Shown one piece after another: positions 1-10,377 of a stretch of 64,000 bases of DNA. A program made the position numbers and the translations under genes. The notes beneath the pieces were generated by a model, which did not search any database, was not told the DNA's origin, and was given only the letters and a program-made list of their open reading frames with translations. The DNA is from Microascus cirrosus. Lineage: Eukaryota > Ascomycota > Sordariomycetes > Microascales > Microascaceae. Position 1 is the first letter of the stretch. Each line of letters starts with the position of its first letter. The stretch lies in contig JAMBUN010000063.1 of assembly GCA_030271035.1 (NCBI GenBank), positions 186,001-250,000 of the forward strand, written 5' to 3'.

Positions 1-1346
1 TTGGCAGAGAGCGGAACAGGTGTTCAAGGATAGGGTTGCCGAGTTGCCTTAGGCGGTTCGTCCATGGCGAACGCGATGGGCTGTTGGTGCGCAGTTTCGG
101 TTGGTTCAAGCTGAGCCCAAGGCGATGCAGACACCCCTTCCAAGTGGAAAGATGGCCCGAAGGAAGGGGCAATGACTACTTTTCAAATGGATTAGGAGCA
201 GGAAAAGCGTACGGCTGTAGATGAAGATTCCCTATAGAGGAATAGAGGGCCAATTTGAGTCGCCAGGTTTCACCCAGCCATCCACATGAAATATGCAACA
301 CCGCTCCGTGGTATTCGTGTTTGCGGGCGCTCAGCATTCGAGCGGCTCTGAGAGTCCATGACTGTGGAAGACATGAACTTCACATTCGAGGTTCGCCGTA
401 GAAATTGAGTCCTCCCTCGGAGATATTTTCTCCGTCAGCATTGCTATGGAAGATCTGGCCCGATACTCACGTGCGACGGGAGTGGCGGTACGTTACACTA
501 GAAAAGGTCAAGCAATTTTGAGGAGCCGCTGAGTGGTGGGATCTGCATGAAAGTGTGGGGCGCTTCCTGGGCAATTAAAAGCGAAGGAACACGCCCTTAT
601 CCACTGCCACGTTCCCCCATCCCAATCAGTTTCCCTGAAAAGTCGAGCACATTATCATGTTCCGGTCGAGGTGGAGCTTGCGCTGCATGATCGATATGAG
701 CACAGTTGGGTGTGCTTCGTATTCCGCCACAAGTTTTGGGTCGGGCGGGGCCTCGTGTTGCATTTATTCGCCGGCTGGGCACCGTTCGTAGAGTTTAACC
801 GAGTCATACAAATTCAGATGCTACTAGCAATGCTTGATTTTACTGCTCCAGCCGCTGCGCAACTTTTAGATCGGAGGGGGGGTTTGGGGAGGCGTCAGCT
901 GTGGGACGAGCTAGTGAAGGTACTTTTCCTAGTACACAAAGACGGCTCGTTTCATGCGCCGAAATGCACAATGAAAGCTGGGGCATCAAGGCGCCACAAA
1001 GTACCTCAGCCGCGAGCCAGAGGTACCTCCCGGCTCAAAACTTGGTGGCTCGATCCAGAATTATGCTGGACGTCTTTTTCCCCTTCCCAGCTTCCCCCCT
1101 AAAGTAAACTGGGTCCGCGGGAGATTCAATCTTGCAACACGTCCAAGAAACCACAACTGGCCGCTCACCGAACAAAACGTGTACGCCCGAAATCCCGCTC
1201 TTTACAAGGCAGATCCGAACGTCCAAGGGCCACTTTTGCAGCCTCGAGCGCGCACGTTTCTCGCCGCAATTGAAACTTCGACTTCCCCATACAGGCTCGA
1301 TTTTCCCCCCAACCACGACGCGGGCGCGGTGGTCTCGACAGCGACC
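1..1346. other. Intergenic/upstream region, no supported gene
   Basis: Open frames here are short, overlap on both strands and match no family I know. The frame of the downstream mannosyltransferase stays open upstream to about 1179, but only from a GTG codon, so 1347 is its first ATG. The stretch probably holds that gene's promoter and leader, and perhaps the tail of a gene outside the window. Confidence 0.5.
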
Positions 1347-2896
1347 ATGCTTCTCCCTAAGGGGTACAACTGGAAGGCCGCACGGGCACAGCTTCCGCCG
1401 CCGCGAGCGATATGGTCGTTCGTCGCGAGGACGCGAGTCCTGTTGTCTATCGCGCTAGTCACGGGCGTCATATTATTATATCGGAGTGTTTCGAGCTCGG
1501 CGTCGGAAATGCAAAAGTAAGGATGCGATCCTTCCCGCGTCCACGTCTTGGTTGATCGCTAGGACAGTGTCTGTGATTTTTCGCAGCGGGCTGTATGTAC
1601 TAACGTGTCGTGACTGTGTAGCTTCTACTGTTGGGGCCCATCGAAGCCGCCCATGGAAATGTCAGCTCAAGAGGCGGCGGCCTGGCAGGGCCACCTCAAC
1701 ACGCCTGTCATCTTCAACAACCACAGGCCCCTTGAGGTCCAGTCCCCCAGCATACAGCACTTCGACTTGAACGAGATCAAGTCCACGAGGGACGCCGCCA
1801 AGAACGAGGAGCGCATCCTCATCCTCACGCCACTGAAGGACGCCGAGGCCTATCTTCCGACGTATTTCAAGCTGCTCTCTGAGCTTACGTATCCCCACCA
1901 CCTGATCGACCTCGCTTTTCTGATTTCCGACTCGTCGCCTAAGACCAAGGTCGTCCTATCGGCTGAGCTGGATCGCATCCAGAGTGGTACCGATGTCGCC
2001 CCATTCAACAATGTCCAGATCTTCGACAAGGACTTCGGGTTCGAGCTGAGCCAGGACGTAGAGTTCAGACACTCCTTCGAGGCCCAGGGTCCCAGGCGGA
2101 AGGCCATGGGCAGGGCGAGGAACTATCTGCTGTCTGCTGCCCTCAAGCCTGAGCACTCTTGGGTCTATTGGAGGGACGTTGATATCGTCGAGAGCCCCAA
2201 GAGGATCTTGGAGGATTTCACGCAACACGACAAGGACATTCTCGTTCCCAGTAAGTAGTACACCTCATTTATTAAGTTTGCTGGGGGAGTTGACTAATGG
2301 CCACCTAGACATCTGGTTCCACCGGCTTCAGAATGGCCGTGATATCGAAGGGCGATGTAAGCTGTGGACCACTGCCTCTCTGCTATTACTCCTCGGCGAC
2401 CTAACATGGACACAGTCGACTACAACTCTTGGATAGAGTCCGATCAGGGTCGCAAGCTCCGTGCTACCCTAGACGAGGACGTCGTCCTCGCCGAAGGTAA
2501 GGAACCACGCCCTGCTTTATTTCCAGGCACACAAACTAACAAAACGATAAGGCTACAAGGAGTACAAGACGGGCCGCAACTACATGGCCAAGATGGGCGA
2601 CTGGCGCGGGAACCAGCACGAGGAGATCGAGCTCGACGCAGTTGGCGGTGTCAGCATTATGGTCAAGGCCGACGTCCACCGTTCCGGTAAGGGATCCCCA
2701 AAGCGCCCTATTTCACGGTTATCCCGGATACTAAGTCTTATGACATCTAGGCATCAACTTCCCTTGCTACGCCTTCGAGAACCAGGCCGAGACGGAAGGT
2801 TTCGCAAGGATGGCCAAGAGGGCCGGATACCAGGTCATCGGCCTGCCCAGCTACGTCGTCTGGCACATCGACACCGCCGAAAAGAGCAACGCCTAA
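1347..2896 (+). CDS. anp1: Anp1/Mnn9/Van1-family mannan polymerase subunit (alpha-1,6-mannosyltransferase)
   Basis: Six exons: 1347-1516, 1622-2250, 2309-2356, 2416-2496, 2552-2686, 2751-2896, giving 402 aa. It is a type II Golgi protein: a short basic cytosolic tail, one membrane anchor at about residues 29-47, then a lumenal GT62 domain. The conserved block QGPRRKAMGRARN lies at about 212-224, and the metal-binding DVD motif at 242-244 inside SWVYWRDVDIVESP. The C-terminal GLPSYVVWHID is typical. The family builds the alpha-1,6-mannose backbone of N-glycan outer chains as part of cis-Golgi M-Pol complexes. Fungi carry three paralogues. The N-terminus (MLLPKG) and the CWGPSKPPM segment fit the proteins usually named Anp1 in filamentous fungi, but Mnn9 cannot be ruled out. 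The family is certain and the subunit name is probable. All five introns keep the frame. Confidence 0.9.
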
Positions 2897-3961
2897 GCGG
2901 TCTGGTTCTAATCCTCCCATCCTAGCACATGGTCATACGCACTTGTTTGAAACCGGTCTGTCTCTAGCGGGCTATATCCCATGGCGTCAAGGACGAGGGA
3001 GAATCTTACGAGCATCTCATGACACCTGCGACCTCCCTTGATGTGGATTCAATTCTTTTTAATAGCGGAGGGGAGCTGGGTCGGTATACGGCACGTCTGT
3101 GACGCCCTGTCACACCCTACCTCAGTCATATCTGGAAGGGATAGAGGATTTTGTCTTTCCTTTGTATCCTCCCCCGCAACCGACGCCGAACCCGCTCCAG
3201 ACCCTGCCGCATCGGGGTCCCGGCCTTCTTCTCATTGGTTTCCTTCTCATCCCTCACGTCTCCCTTGCCGTTACCAAACCACATCTAAGACTCTTGGCGT
3301 TTCGGGAGATTTGTCCTTTTTGCACGCAGTTTCTGCAAGAGCCTGTCCATTCCGATTTTCCTTTTCCCCTCATCCAAATATACATCGTCGTTTTCCTCAG
3401 TTTTGTTGTAATATTAGACTGCTTAGGCCTTCTTTTCAAAGGATTGGGAGGGGTCAGCCGAATTACTAGGAGTGCCTTGGAGTGAAGGAGGAATTGGTAT
3501 TTTTGTGGTGTCGTGTCGTGTCTTGGGGTGGGAATAAATGGCTTCTTCGTGTTCTTCGTTCAGGGGCTTTGGAATTGGTATGATCGCGAGTGTTCGGTTT
3601 ATGTTGTTAGGTTGAATAGAATTGTGGGATATTGGTCTGTAGTATGAATAGGAGGCCATCAGCCAACATTGGCCTACCATAGCGGAAGCATCGTCCTCGG
3701 GTGGATGCATATTCGGCCGAGGTCTTGCTTCACTAGTCATCAGGTATAGTTCAGGTCTTCCTGCTGCAGAAAGACCGCGTGGTGACGAGCAGGATTAAAA
3801 TATCAAACGTAGGGGATTGCATATCTATCTTCAAAGATCGACCCTCGCAATTCTATACAGTGGTAGCATACAACGGTGTCATTCGAGAGCGAGATGACCC
3901 GTGCCTTGTTCCAGACCCCTCACCGCTTCCCAGCAACGCAACTCCGTCAACAAGAAGCTTC
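2897..3961. other. Convergent intergenic region, no supported gene
   Basis: This lies between the 3' ends of the mannosyltransferase (+) and qcr7 (-). It contains T-rich and pyrimidine-rich stretches around 3120-3450. Two overlapping + frames (3038-3469 and 3099-3485) look like chance: they have low-complexity composition and no recognisable domain. It is probably 3' UTR sequence of the two flanking genes. Confidence 0.5.
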
Positions 3962-4624
3962 TTAGTGCTTGGGGAGGACCTCCATAGTGTCAAGAGCCGC
4001 CTTCTCCTTCCGCTCGGCCTTGATCTGCTCGATAATGGGGGAGATATACGGCGTATCCTGTTGCCGATCCGTTAGCAGCCGTTCCCGTAAGCCAAGAGAA
4101 ACACCCCGCCTCGGACAACCAGTGCCAGGATTGGTGTAGATGGCTAAGTTGGAAAAAGCGTAGAAGGCCGGGCTGAAACTCACCTCCTCCATCTTGGTCC
4201 ACTCCTCCTTTGGCAAGATCTTGTGCGAGAGCGAGAGCTGCACCGCACGGCGGATGCGGTACACGCGGTCGTACGAGTCCTTGGCCGACAAACGCTTCAG
4301 TGCGAGCTGGCCAATCTCCGTCTCCTCGATGTCGAGGCAGTCATCGTACCTATGGACCTCAATTAGCCATCCATCATACCATCCACGAATGTCCGGTCTC
4401 CTCCCCATTCGCTCCCCGGCCCGCCAATTAAACCTCCCAATTCGAGAGCGGCGACCGGAGATATGCGGTAAAACGTAGGTACGAGTGGGAAGCGCCTACT
4501 TGAGACCCAGCTGCCTGTAGTTCCTCGACTGCCACTCGCCCAGCCTAGTCACGATGCTCTTCAGCCAGGGGCGCCTGTTCACGAACGCCGTGGCGCGCGC
4601 GATGCTCGTCGTCGGGGCCGACAT
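3962..4624 (-). CDS. qcr7: Cytochrome b-c1 complex subunit 7 (14 kDa, Qcr7)
   Basis: Three exons on the minus strand: 4624-4500, 4349-4184, 4057-3962, giving 128 aa, close to the usual 120-130. This is a matrix-side supernumerary subunit of respiratory complex III that packs against cytochrome b and Qcr8. Recognisable blocks are YRQLGLKYDDCLDIEE across the first junction, DRVYRIRRAVQLSLSHKILPK in exon 2 and DTPYISPIIEQIKAERKEK in exon 3. The start is the ATG of MSAPTTSIARA at 4624; an open frame continues upstream to 4852 but gives no family sequence. Two CCAAT boxes lie 76-163 bp upstream, which fits HAP-complex control of respiratory genes (inference). qcr8 lies 24 kb away in the same window. 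Confidence 0.93.
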
Positions 4625-4699
4625 CTTTTCTTCGAAAGAGTACTCGGGTATTCCCGTTTCGTTTATGGCGGAGGTCGAGGTTTCGAGCGGTGTTGTCCG

Positions 4700-4704
4700 A
4701 TTGG
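4700..4704 (-). promoter_or_regulatory. CCAAT box upstream of qcr7
   Basis: ATTGG on the plus strand is CCAAT in the direction of qcr7, about 76 bp before its ATG. A second copy is at 4783-4787. Five-base matches are common by chance, so this is suggestive only. Confidence 0.35.
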
Positions 4705-4782
4705 GGGAACTTTCGCAAGTTGCTGTCGGGGTGGAAAGCTTCGCGGTGTTCAAATTCCCTCGATTAGAATCGGACGAGGTTG

Positions 4783-4787
4783 ATTGG
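4783..4787 (-). promoter_or_regulatory. Second CCAAT box upstream of qcr7
   Basis: ATTGG on the plus strand, about 159 bp before the qcr7 ATG. Paired CCAAT boxes are a usual target of the HAP2/3/5 complex in fungal respiratory promoters. Function here is inferred. Confidence 0.35.
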
Positions 4788-5552
4788 TTTGGTTTTTTGG
4801 ACCGGCCGGCTGGTCCGCGGGTGAACTCGGGTGGAGTCACGTGATGACGCAATTCGCGCTGAGGTTTTGGCCGGAGCTCTCGTCAGCTCCGGCTACCCCG
4901 CGAAGAAATCGCTTGGGTAGTAGTGTCCTGGAGCGAAAGTCGAAATCAACTTCTCTTATATTTCGTCCAATATGTAACTGACTATTGCATATGGCTGAGA
5001 AGTTGCTCAGTACTTGCTCATACTCATGAGCGGGATAACTTCATCTACGAGCGTGAGAGCCCCTCACAGCGTCAGCCGCCTGTGGACGCGGATAACATGG
5101 TAACCGGACATCTCCACTGAGCCATTGGAGCATCGGACCGACATGACCTAGGTCGCCTTGGTTCTGCCAGGTAGGTTCCGTCGCGGAGCTGCAACTGGCT
5201 CGGAAATAAACCAGAGAGCTCGAGCGGGAAAAATTGGGTTGGTGTTCCCACTGGGCGCGCGCTTGAAGCCGCTAGACACGCTGCCTATTGGCGCGGCAGA
5301 GGTTCTGGGGCTGCCCCTCCATCCGGAGGCTCTAAAACGATGGCGGGGCAGCCTCAAAGGTTACCCCTGCGTATGTCTGTTTGATGTTAATATATAACGA
5401 GGGGGTCACTGCTAATCTCTTCTGGAAAGGTAAATTTCCTTCTCCGGTCCTGTTGAATTCGACTCCTCGTGAAGACCTTGTTGTTCCCTCCAACTTTCCT
5501 AAACTCCAGCCAACCCGCAGGTGTTTGCTTCGGCCTCTTACACGATCTGGCC

Positions 5553-6454
5553 ATGACACGGCCGTTAGAAGGAAAGCTCGCCATTGTCACGGGCGCATCC
5601 CGAGGTAAGGCATGCCCTACGGTGAGCCCCTGCCAGCATCTAACAACCTGGGCACAGGCATTGGCATCGCCATCGTAGAACATCTAGCCACCAAGGGCGC
5701 CAACCTCGCCCTCTGCTTCACCTCTCCTTCATCCAAAGACCCCACCGAGTCCCTTGCGCAGACTCTCCAGACCAAGCATAACATCCGCACCTGCATCGCG
5801 CAAGCCGACCTGGGGACCCCTACCGGCGCCGCCACCCTCGTATCATCCGTGAAATCCGCCTTCACAAATGACGGCAAGTTCCAGATCGACATCATCGTCA
5901 ACAACGCCGGCGTAGCCTACAACAACAAGCTTCCGGACATCCAAGTCCCCGACTTTGACATCTCCTACAAGGTCAACGTCCTCGGGCCCCTCCTCCTCAT
6001 GCAGGCTGCGCAGCCCTACCTCCCCACCGACCGCTCTGGCCGCGTCGTGAACCTCTCATCCGTGAGTTCCGGATGCGGCTTCGTGGGACAGTCGGTGTAC
6101 GGCGGCACCAAGGCTGCGCTGGAGGCTATGACGCGCACGTGGGCGCGCGAGCTGTCGGAGAACTGCACCGTCAACGCCATCAACCCGGGCCCTGTGCTGA
6201 CGGACATGTACGACCGGAACACGCCCGAGTTCAAGAGGCTCATCAAGCCGTTCATCGAACACACCCCGTTGATGAGAGCGAGGGAGGGCGTCGATGCGCA
6301 GGAGATCGTTGAGGATGCGAAGACAAGCGGTGGGAGGCCAGCTTACTGTGAGGAGATTGCGGGTGTAATTGGCATGCTGTGCTTGCCGGAGGCTGGGTGG
6401 TGTACGGGGCAGGTTGTGTCCGCGAACGGAGGGATGCTGATGGGAACGCAGTGA
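5553..6454 (+). CDS. Short-chain dehydrogenase/reductase (SDR), 3-oxoacyl-[ACP] reductase-like
   Basis: Two exons, 5553-5604 and 5658-6454, giving 282 aa. It is a classical SDR. The cofactor motif TGASRGIG at 13-20 spans the single intron, NNAG is at 99-102, the probable catalytic serine is in the SSVSS run near 152, and the active-site pair Tyr165/Lys169 lies in YGGTK. NPGPVLTD at 193-200 is the usual C-terminal cofactor loop. Such enzymes reduce keto groups with NAD(P)H, and the closest textbook relatives are FabG-type reductases and fungal versicolorin-reductase-like enzymes. The substrate cannot be read from the sequence, and no biosynthetic partner genes sit nearby. The short first exon (52 nt) is supported by an in-frame splice that rebuilds the glycine motif. 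Confidence 0.88.
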
Positions 6455-6863
6455 GGTGGGGTTGCTGATACAGTCTGTAGTCTTGGGAAAGTGGTGGGAT
6501 AGGCCCGATGGTATAAGACTAGAATAGAAACCTGTCTAAATCATGCACTGGTATAATCACCAATCCATACGGATATCTGCTCTCATGTTAGAGGATTTTA
6601 GTGGTGGTGGTTAGTGAGGCACTGAAATTGCCACCAAATGCCAGTGGTGTTAAACTCGTTCAACCCCGCCGAAACCGACATCCCCTCATAAACAATTCCC
6701 CCCTCCCCCAAGCTGACGCGCTCGGGTACCTTCCGCTGCGCCCTTTCTTTCCAATAAAATACACAGAACCGATTTTAAAGAGACGCCTTTTCGCTCATTA
6801 CGTCGAGGAAGGAAGACAAGCAAGCGAACAACTCTAGGGGATCGAACCCCTCCAAGGGCCACA
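6455..6863. other. Intergenic spacer, no gene seen
   Basis: 3' flank of the SDR gene and 5' leader of the LTO1 homologue. A T-arm-like element around 6838-6858 was checked as a possible tRNA and rejected. Confidence 0.55.
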
Positions 6864-7376
6864 ATGGACGACCTCTTCGACGGCGCACTCTCCCTAGAAG
6901 AGAACCTCTACACAGAGGGCTACGAACGCGGAGTCGCGGACGGTGCCCGTGCGGGCAAGTTGGAGGGCCGCTCTGTCGGCATGGGCAAGGGCTTCGAGAA
7001 GTTCGTTGAGAGCGGCCGGCTATACGGCCGCTCCGTCGTGTGGGCGAATCGGCTACCATCCACCGCGCCCTCGAAAGGCTCAGAACAGGAAGGACGTTCT
7101 GGGGGGATCGGGGCGGGAGAGCTCCCGCCGCTGCCGCAGAATGGCCGGCTAGCGAAGAACGTTGAGACCGTCCACGCGCTGATGGAGCCGGGAACGCTGT
7201 CGACTGAGAACAGCGATGAGGCAGTGCAGGACTTTGATGACCGGCTTAGGAGGGCACAGGGGAAGGTGAGGGTGGTTGAGAGGGTGATCTGGGCAAGGGC
7301 ATCTAAGGATGAGAGTAGGTCTTCAAGGGATGAGGGGAGGGGGCCTCAGGGTGAGAAGGAAGGAGGTATTCAGTAG
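6864..7376 (+). CDS. LTO1: Lto1/ORAOV1 homologue (Yae1-Lto1 Fe-S adaptor subunit)
   Basis: A single exon of 170 aa. The N-terminus matches the Yae1/Lto1 family: a deca-GX3 array runs from GYERGVADGARAGKLEGRSVGMGKG (about residues 19-43), followed by FEKFVESGRLYGRSVVW. In yeast Lto1 forms a complex with Yae1 that recruits the cytosolic Fe-S targeting machinery to the ABC protein Rli1/ABCE1. The role here is inferred from family. The C-terminal 90 residues are charged and variable, as is common in fungal members. It ends 175 bp before the convergent 21.3 kDa complex I gene. The ATG at 6864 directly opens the conserved domain. Confidence 0.87.
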   Translation: MDDLFDGALSLEENLYTEGYERGVADGARAGKLEGRSVGMGKGFEKFVESGRLYGRSVVWANRLPSTAPSKGSEQEGRSGGIGAGELPPLPQNGRLAKNVETVHALMEPGTLSTENSDEAVQDFDDRLRRAQGKVRVVERVIWARASKDESRSSRDEGRGPQGEKEGGIQ

Positions 7377-7551
7377 AGTTATTCCTGGATGCTGTCATAT
7401 TGTATACCCCTGATAGATAAGACATCATGAAGCATAAACGGAGGTCTCGAAGGAAGTACACATGAAATATACTCTCAATATTTGGCTCTAGACTCTACAA
7501 ATACCCTTCTCTATGCCGCCTTCCACCTTTCCTCCCATTCTCCATGACCCC

Positions 7552-8292
7552 CTATTTCCACGTCCTGCAGGGATACCTACACAACTGGTTAGTCACCGCC
7601 GTAAAAGCCCAAAATGGAAACCCACGCCAACTTACTTGTTCTCCCCGTACGCCTGGTCCTCGGTAAGCTCATACTTGTGCACGTCCCACTCACCCCTCCC
7701 CAGGCTCTGCCCGCTAGGCAGCGGCGGCATCCCGTTAACTAAAACCTCCTCCCCAATCCTCTTCTGCTGCAGGAAGCTCGCGAGCCCCTTGTCCCCCTCG
7801 CTCTGGGCCTCCACGACCGCCTTCTGGCCCGCCTCGCCCACCAGCTCCGCCTTAGGCGCCGCCTCGCTGCCGACGGTCAGCAGCGCCACTGCGTCCTTCT
7901 GCGTCACGGCACTGAGGCGCGGGTACGCACGCCGCGAGTCGCGTTGCCAGTAAGGGTTCCCCGCGATGTCGCCCGCGGGGATCGTGACGGGGTCGTCGTA
8001 GGTCATGGGGTCGTTCGAGCCGGGAGGTGGGTTGCGGTAGTGCGGGTTGAGGGGCACGCCGTTGGAGCGGTTGGGGTCGATGGACAGGACGCGGCGGAGG
8101 CGCTCCCAGACGCCAGTCGACTGGAGGGTTTGTTTCTGCGGTGGGTTAGCCCGGTCTGCTCGGGACGGTCTGTTTTGTCGGCGTTTTGAGAGACACGGGT
8201 TTGGGGGAGTCGGAGAGGGCAATTGGAGGGTACGGTACCTTCGATATCTCGACGACGCCTCCGGCGGCCTTCGCTGCCACTTTGGACGCCAT
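7552..8292 (-). CDS. nuo-21.3: NADH:ubiquinone oxidoreductase 21.3 kDa subunit (fungal complex I accessory subunit)
   Basis: Three exons: 8292-8239, 8135-7636, 7576-7552, giving 192 aa. The body carries the blocks typical of the Neurospora 21.3 kDa subunit: RSNGVPLNPHYRNP, DDPVTIPAGDIAGNPYW and GEWDVHKYELTEDQ. This accessory subunit belongs to the membrane arm of respiratory complex I and has no known catalytic residues. The second intron is easy to miss, because the exon 2 frame reads into a TAA that is part of the GTAAGT donor. Splicing to a 25-nt last exon restores the family tail (YPCRT). The 18-codon first exon is also supported by family sequence. A CCAAT box lies 85 bp upstream. Confidence 0.9.
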
Positions 8293-8712
8293 GGTGAAGG
8301 TGGTGGCACGGAACGAATGTCGGATGGTGGTAGTTGTGAGGTGATCCAATGGGGGATGCGATATTTGGCGAACAGAATTGGCGTCGGGAATGCCTCAGTG
8401 GGCGGGTATACCTCGGCAAAGAATTACATGCGATCTCGGCCACTCACGCATTGAGGATTACGGGCATCATGGACCTCTGCTGCCTTCCTCGCGTACTTTA
8501 GCCCGGTCTAGCATATCTTCGGCAAAATTAGTGCTCAAAGGGCCTTATGCGACTTCATATTCTCAAGAACGAGGATTTCTTCGTACAATATTATGAAACC
8601 CGCGCCCAATTGGTTAGACCCGTTTTCCCGTCGCTCCGTACACCAAGACCATCCCATCCCTTGTCCATTGCCTATACAGTACAAACACGAAAAGAAATCT
8701 CCACGATATCCC
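8293..8712. other. Spacer between tandem minus-strand genes
   Basis: 420 bp holding the promoter of the 21.3 kDa subunit gene and the 3' end of the peroxiredoxin transcript. No gene seen. Confidence 0.55.
8377..8381 (-). promoter_or_regulatory. CCAAT box upstream of the 21.3 kDa complex I gene
   Basis: ATTGG on the plus strand reads CCAAT toward the gene, 85 bp before the ATG. Another CCAAT sits on the plus strand at 8346-8350. Suggestive only. Confidence 0.3.
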
Positions 8713-9484
8713 TCATTCCTTAGCATCCTCCTCCTTCCCATTGGTGGCCTCCACGTCGCTCTCGACCAAGCCCTTGACGACGTTAAGGGTGCCCTCGGGG
8801 CCGCCGGGCTCTGCCGCGAGGACCTTGCCAGCCTTGTCCACGACAAAGACGCCCCGCTGCGTACCCGTGGGGACCTTCTTGAGGCCGATGGCGCCGATGA
8901 GGGCGGCCGCCGGGTCGCACAAGAGGGGGTACGGCAGTTCGTGCTTGTTGCGGAAGGTGGTGTTGGCCTTGCCCGAGTCAGCCGAGAGCCCATAGATAGC
9001 AAAGCCCGTCTTGGTCACGTCGTCATAGCTGTCCCGGAAGAAGCACACTTGCTTGGTGCCTGGGCAGGAGTTTCGTCAGCGATTGGGACTCATGAGCGTG
9101 GGAGTGCCGCATCAAGAACAGGTAGCGCGCACTGCGCGGAGGGCGACCCCATGCAAGATTGGGACGCTACTTACATCCGGGAGTCGAGGCCTTGGGGTAG
9201 GTGAAGAGTACCACGCCGCCTTTTGACTCATCGACAAGCTGCTTTAGCGTAACCTTCTTGCCGTCATTGGTCTCGACCTCACCGCCGAAACCCTCCAGGT
9301 CAATAACATCGCCAACGGCGACAGTCTTTTTCTCCTCCTCTTTGGCGGGCTTCTCTGGGGCCTTTTTCACGGCCTCCTTCTTGGCCGGCGCAGCCTTGGT
9401 CTTCGGGGCCGCCTTGGTGGCCTTCTTGGCCGGGGGAGGGGGAGGCGCCTCGCGCTCCTTGCGCTTACGCAGCACGGGAGGCAT
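8713..9484 (-). CDS. dot5: Nuclear-type thiol peroxidase (Dot5/BCP-like peroxiredoxin)
   Basis: Two exons, 9484-9175 and 9059-8713, giving 218 aa. The intron falls inside the active-site codon for Cys104 and is confirmed by the rebuilt motif TPGCTKQVC, with peroxidatic Cys104 and a resolving Cys109 five residues on, the atypical 2-Cys BCP/PrxQ arrangement. The core (about 54-200) reduces hydroperoxides with thioredoxin. Residues 1-53 form a Lys/Ala/Pro-rich tail with KRKER and repeated AKK motifs, which resembles the nuclear or chromatin-binding tail of yeast Dot5. That points to the nucleus, but by inference only. The last 15 residues are acidic. Confidence 0.9.
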
Positions 9485-10377
9485 GGTTATTTCGGGTGTG
9501 TAGTCGGAAGAAGAGAGACAGAGTACCAAAAGTGAGTGGATGACAGAGACGCGATTCAGGATATCACAAATGAGAAAGGGGATGTGGGAACAAAAAAACT
9601 GGGCGTGTTGGGGGAAATAAAAAGGAAGGAGGCAGGATGAAGGGGACATGGGAAGGATGCGCACAGCGAGCGGGCGCAATGATGGCCATTCGCAGAGCAC
9701 GAGCTTATGCGACCAATGAGATGGCGTGATTGCTTTTGAGCTCTTGGAGCTTTGCAAGTGCCGGTTTCTCTCTCGGGAGAATGAGCTGCCGCTCTGCTGC
9801 TCTGACCCCCTTCTCTGTGGTTGAAGTCTGTTGCACCCCCTTTTTTTTTCTTAACTTGCCAGACTTCACTGCCTTAATCCTGACCAGAATGCGCAAAAGA
9901 CAAGTTTATCAGCCCGAATTCAGCGCTCGCTCAAAGCGACAACCCCTGTAGCTTTGTCGCATATCAACAAGCTCTTGACCGCAGTCTGGCCGCTTATCAA
10001 TCAGAGCATCGTCAAAGCTCAAAAAGGAAATCCAACCCCAACACCCCAACCCTGTCTATCTTGGCCCACATATCTATAGCACTGGACCACAAAGCATGAA
10101 ACCCTGTGAATTTGGTAACTCTCACTTTGGCACTGTAGTCCAAGCATATGGGAAAAGTCGCCAGTTCGCTCAAATGTACAAAACAACCGACTCTCGTCTA
10201 TCCTTACGGCCGTCAGGGAAGTAAAAACAAAACAAAAGGACGACTCCATGCGCTCAACAACACAAGTCTATGCATCTGTGGGTATCTCAGCCAGCGGTCC
10301 CTTTTTCCTCCCACCCTGCCTGAGTATATATCCTTCCCTAAGCCGCATGCCATCTCTCAGCTCATTCGGCTTTCTCT
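9485..10377. other. Spacer between peroxiredoxin and NAD+ carrier genes
   Basis: About 890 bp upstream of the peroxiredoxin and downstream of the carrier, both on the minus strand. It contains a 10-nt T run near 9840-9850. No frame here resembles a known protein. Confidence 0.5.

Larger units (their letters stand above)
4625..5552. other. Divergent promoter region between qcr7 and the SDR gene
   Basis: About 930 bp between two head-to-head genes. It contains the qcr7 CCAAT boxes and otherwise only short frames without family resemblance. Confidence 0.55.

Noticed and set aside
3038..3485. Two overlapping plus-strand frames of 128-143 codons
   Set aside because: Low-complexity Pro/Ser/Phe-rich translation in two frames over the same bases, no ATG context or splice support; probably UTR.
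5553..6454. Idea that the SDR gene belongs to a secondary-metabolite cluster
   Set aside because: Neighbours are respiratory and housekeeping genes; no PKS, NRPS, P450 or cluster regulator in the window.
6838..6858. T-arm-like GGGGTTCGATCCCC element on the minus strand, possible tRNA
   Set aside because: The stem pairs poorly at its outer end, the rest of a cloverleaf would lie inside the LTO1 coding sequence, and no anticodon arm is visible.
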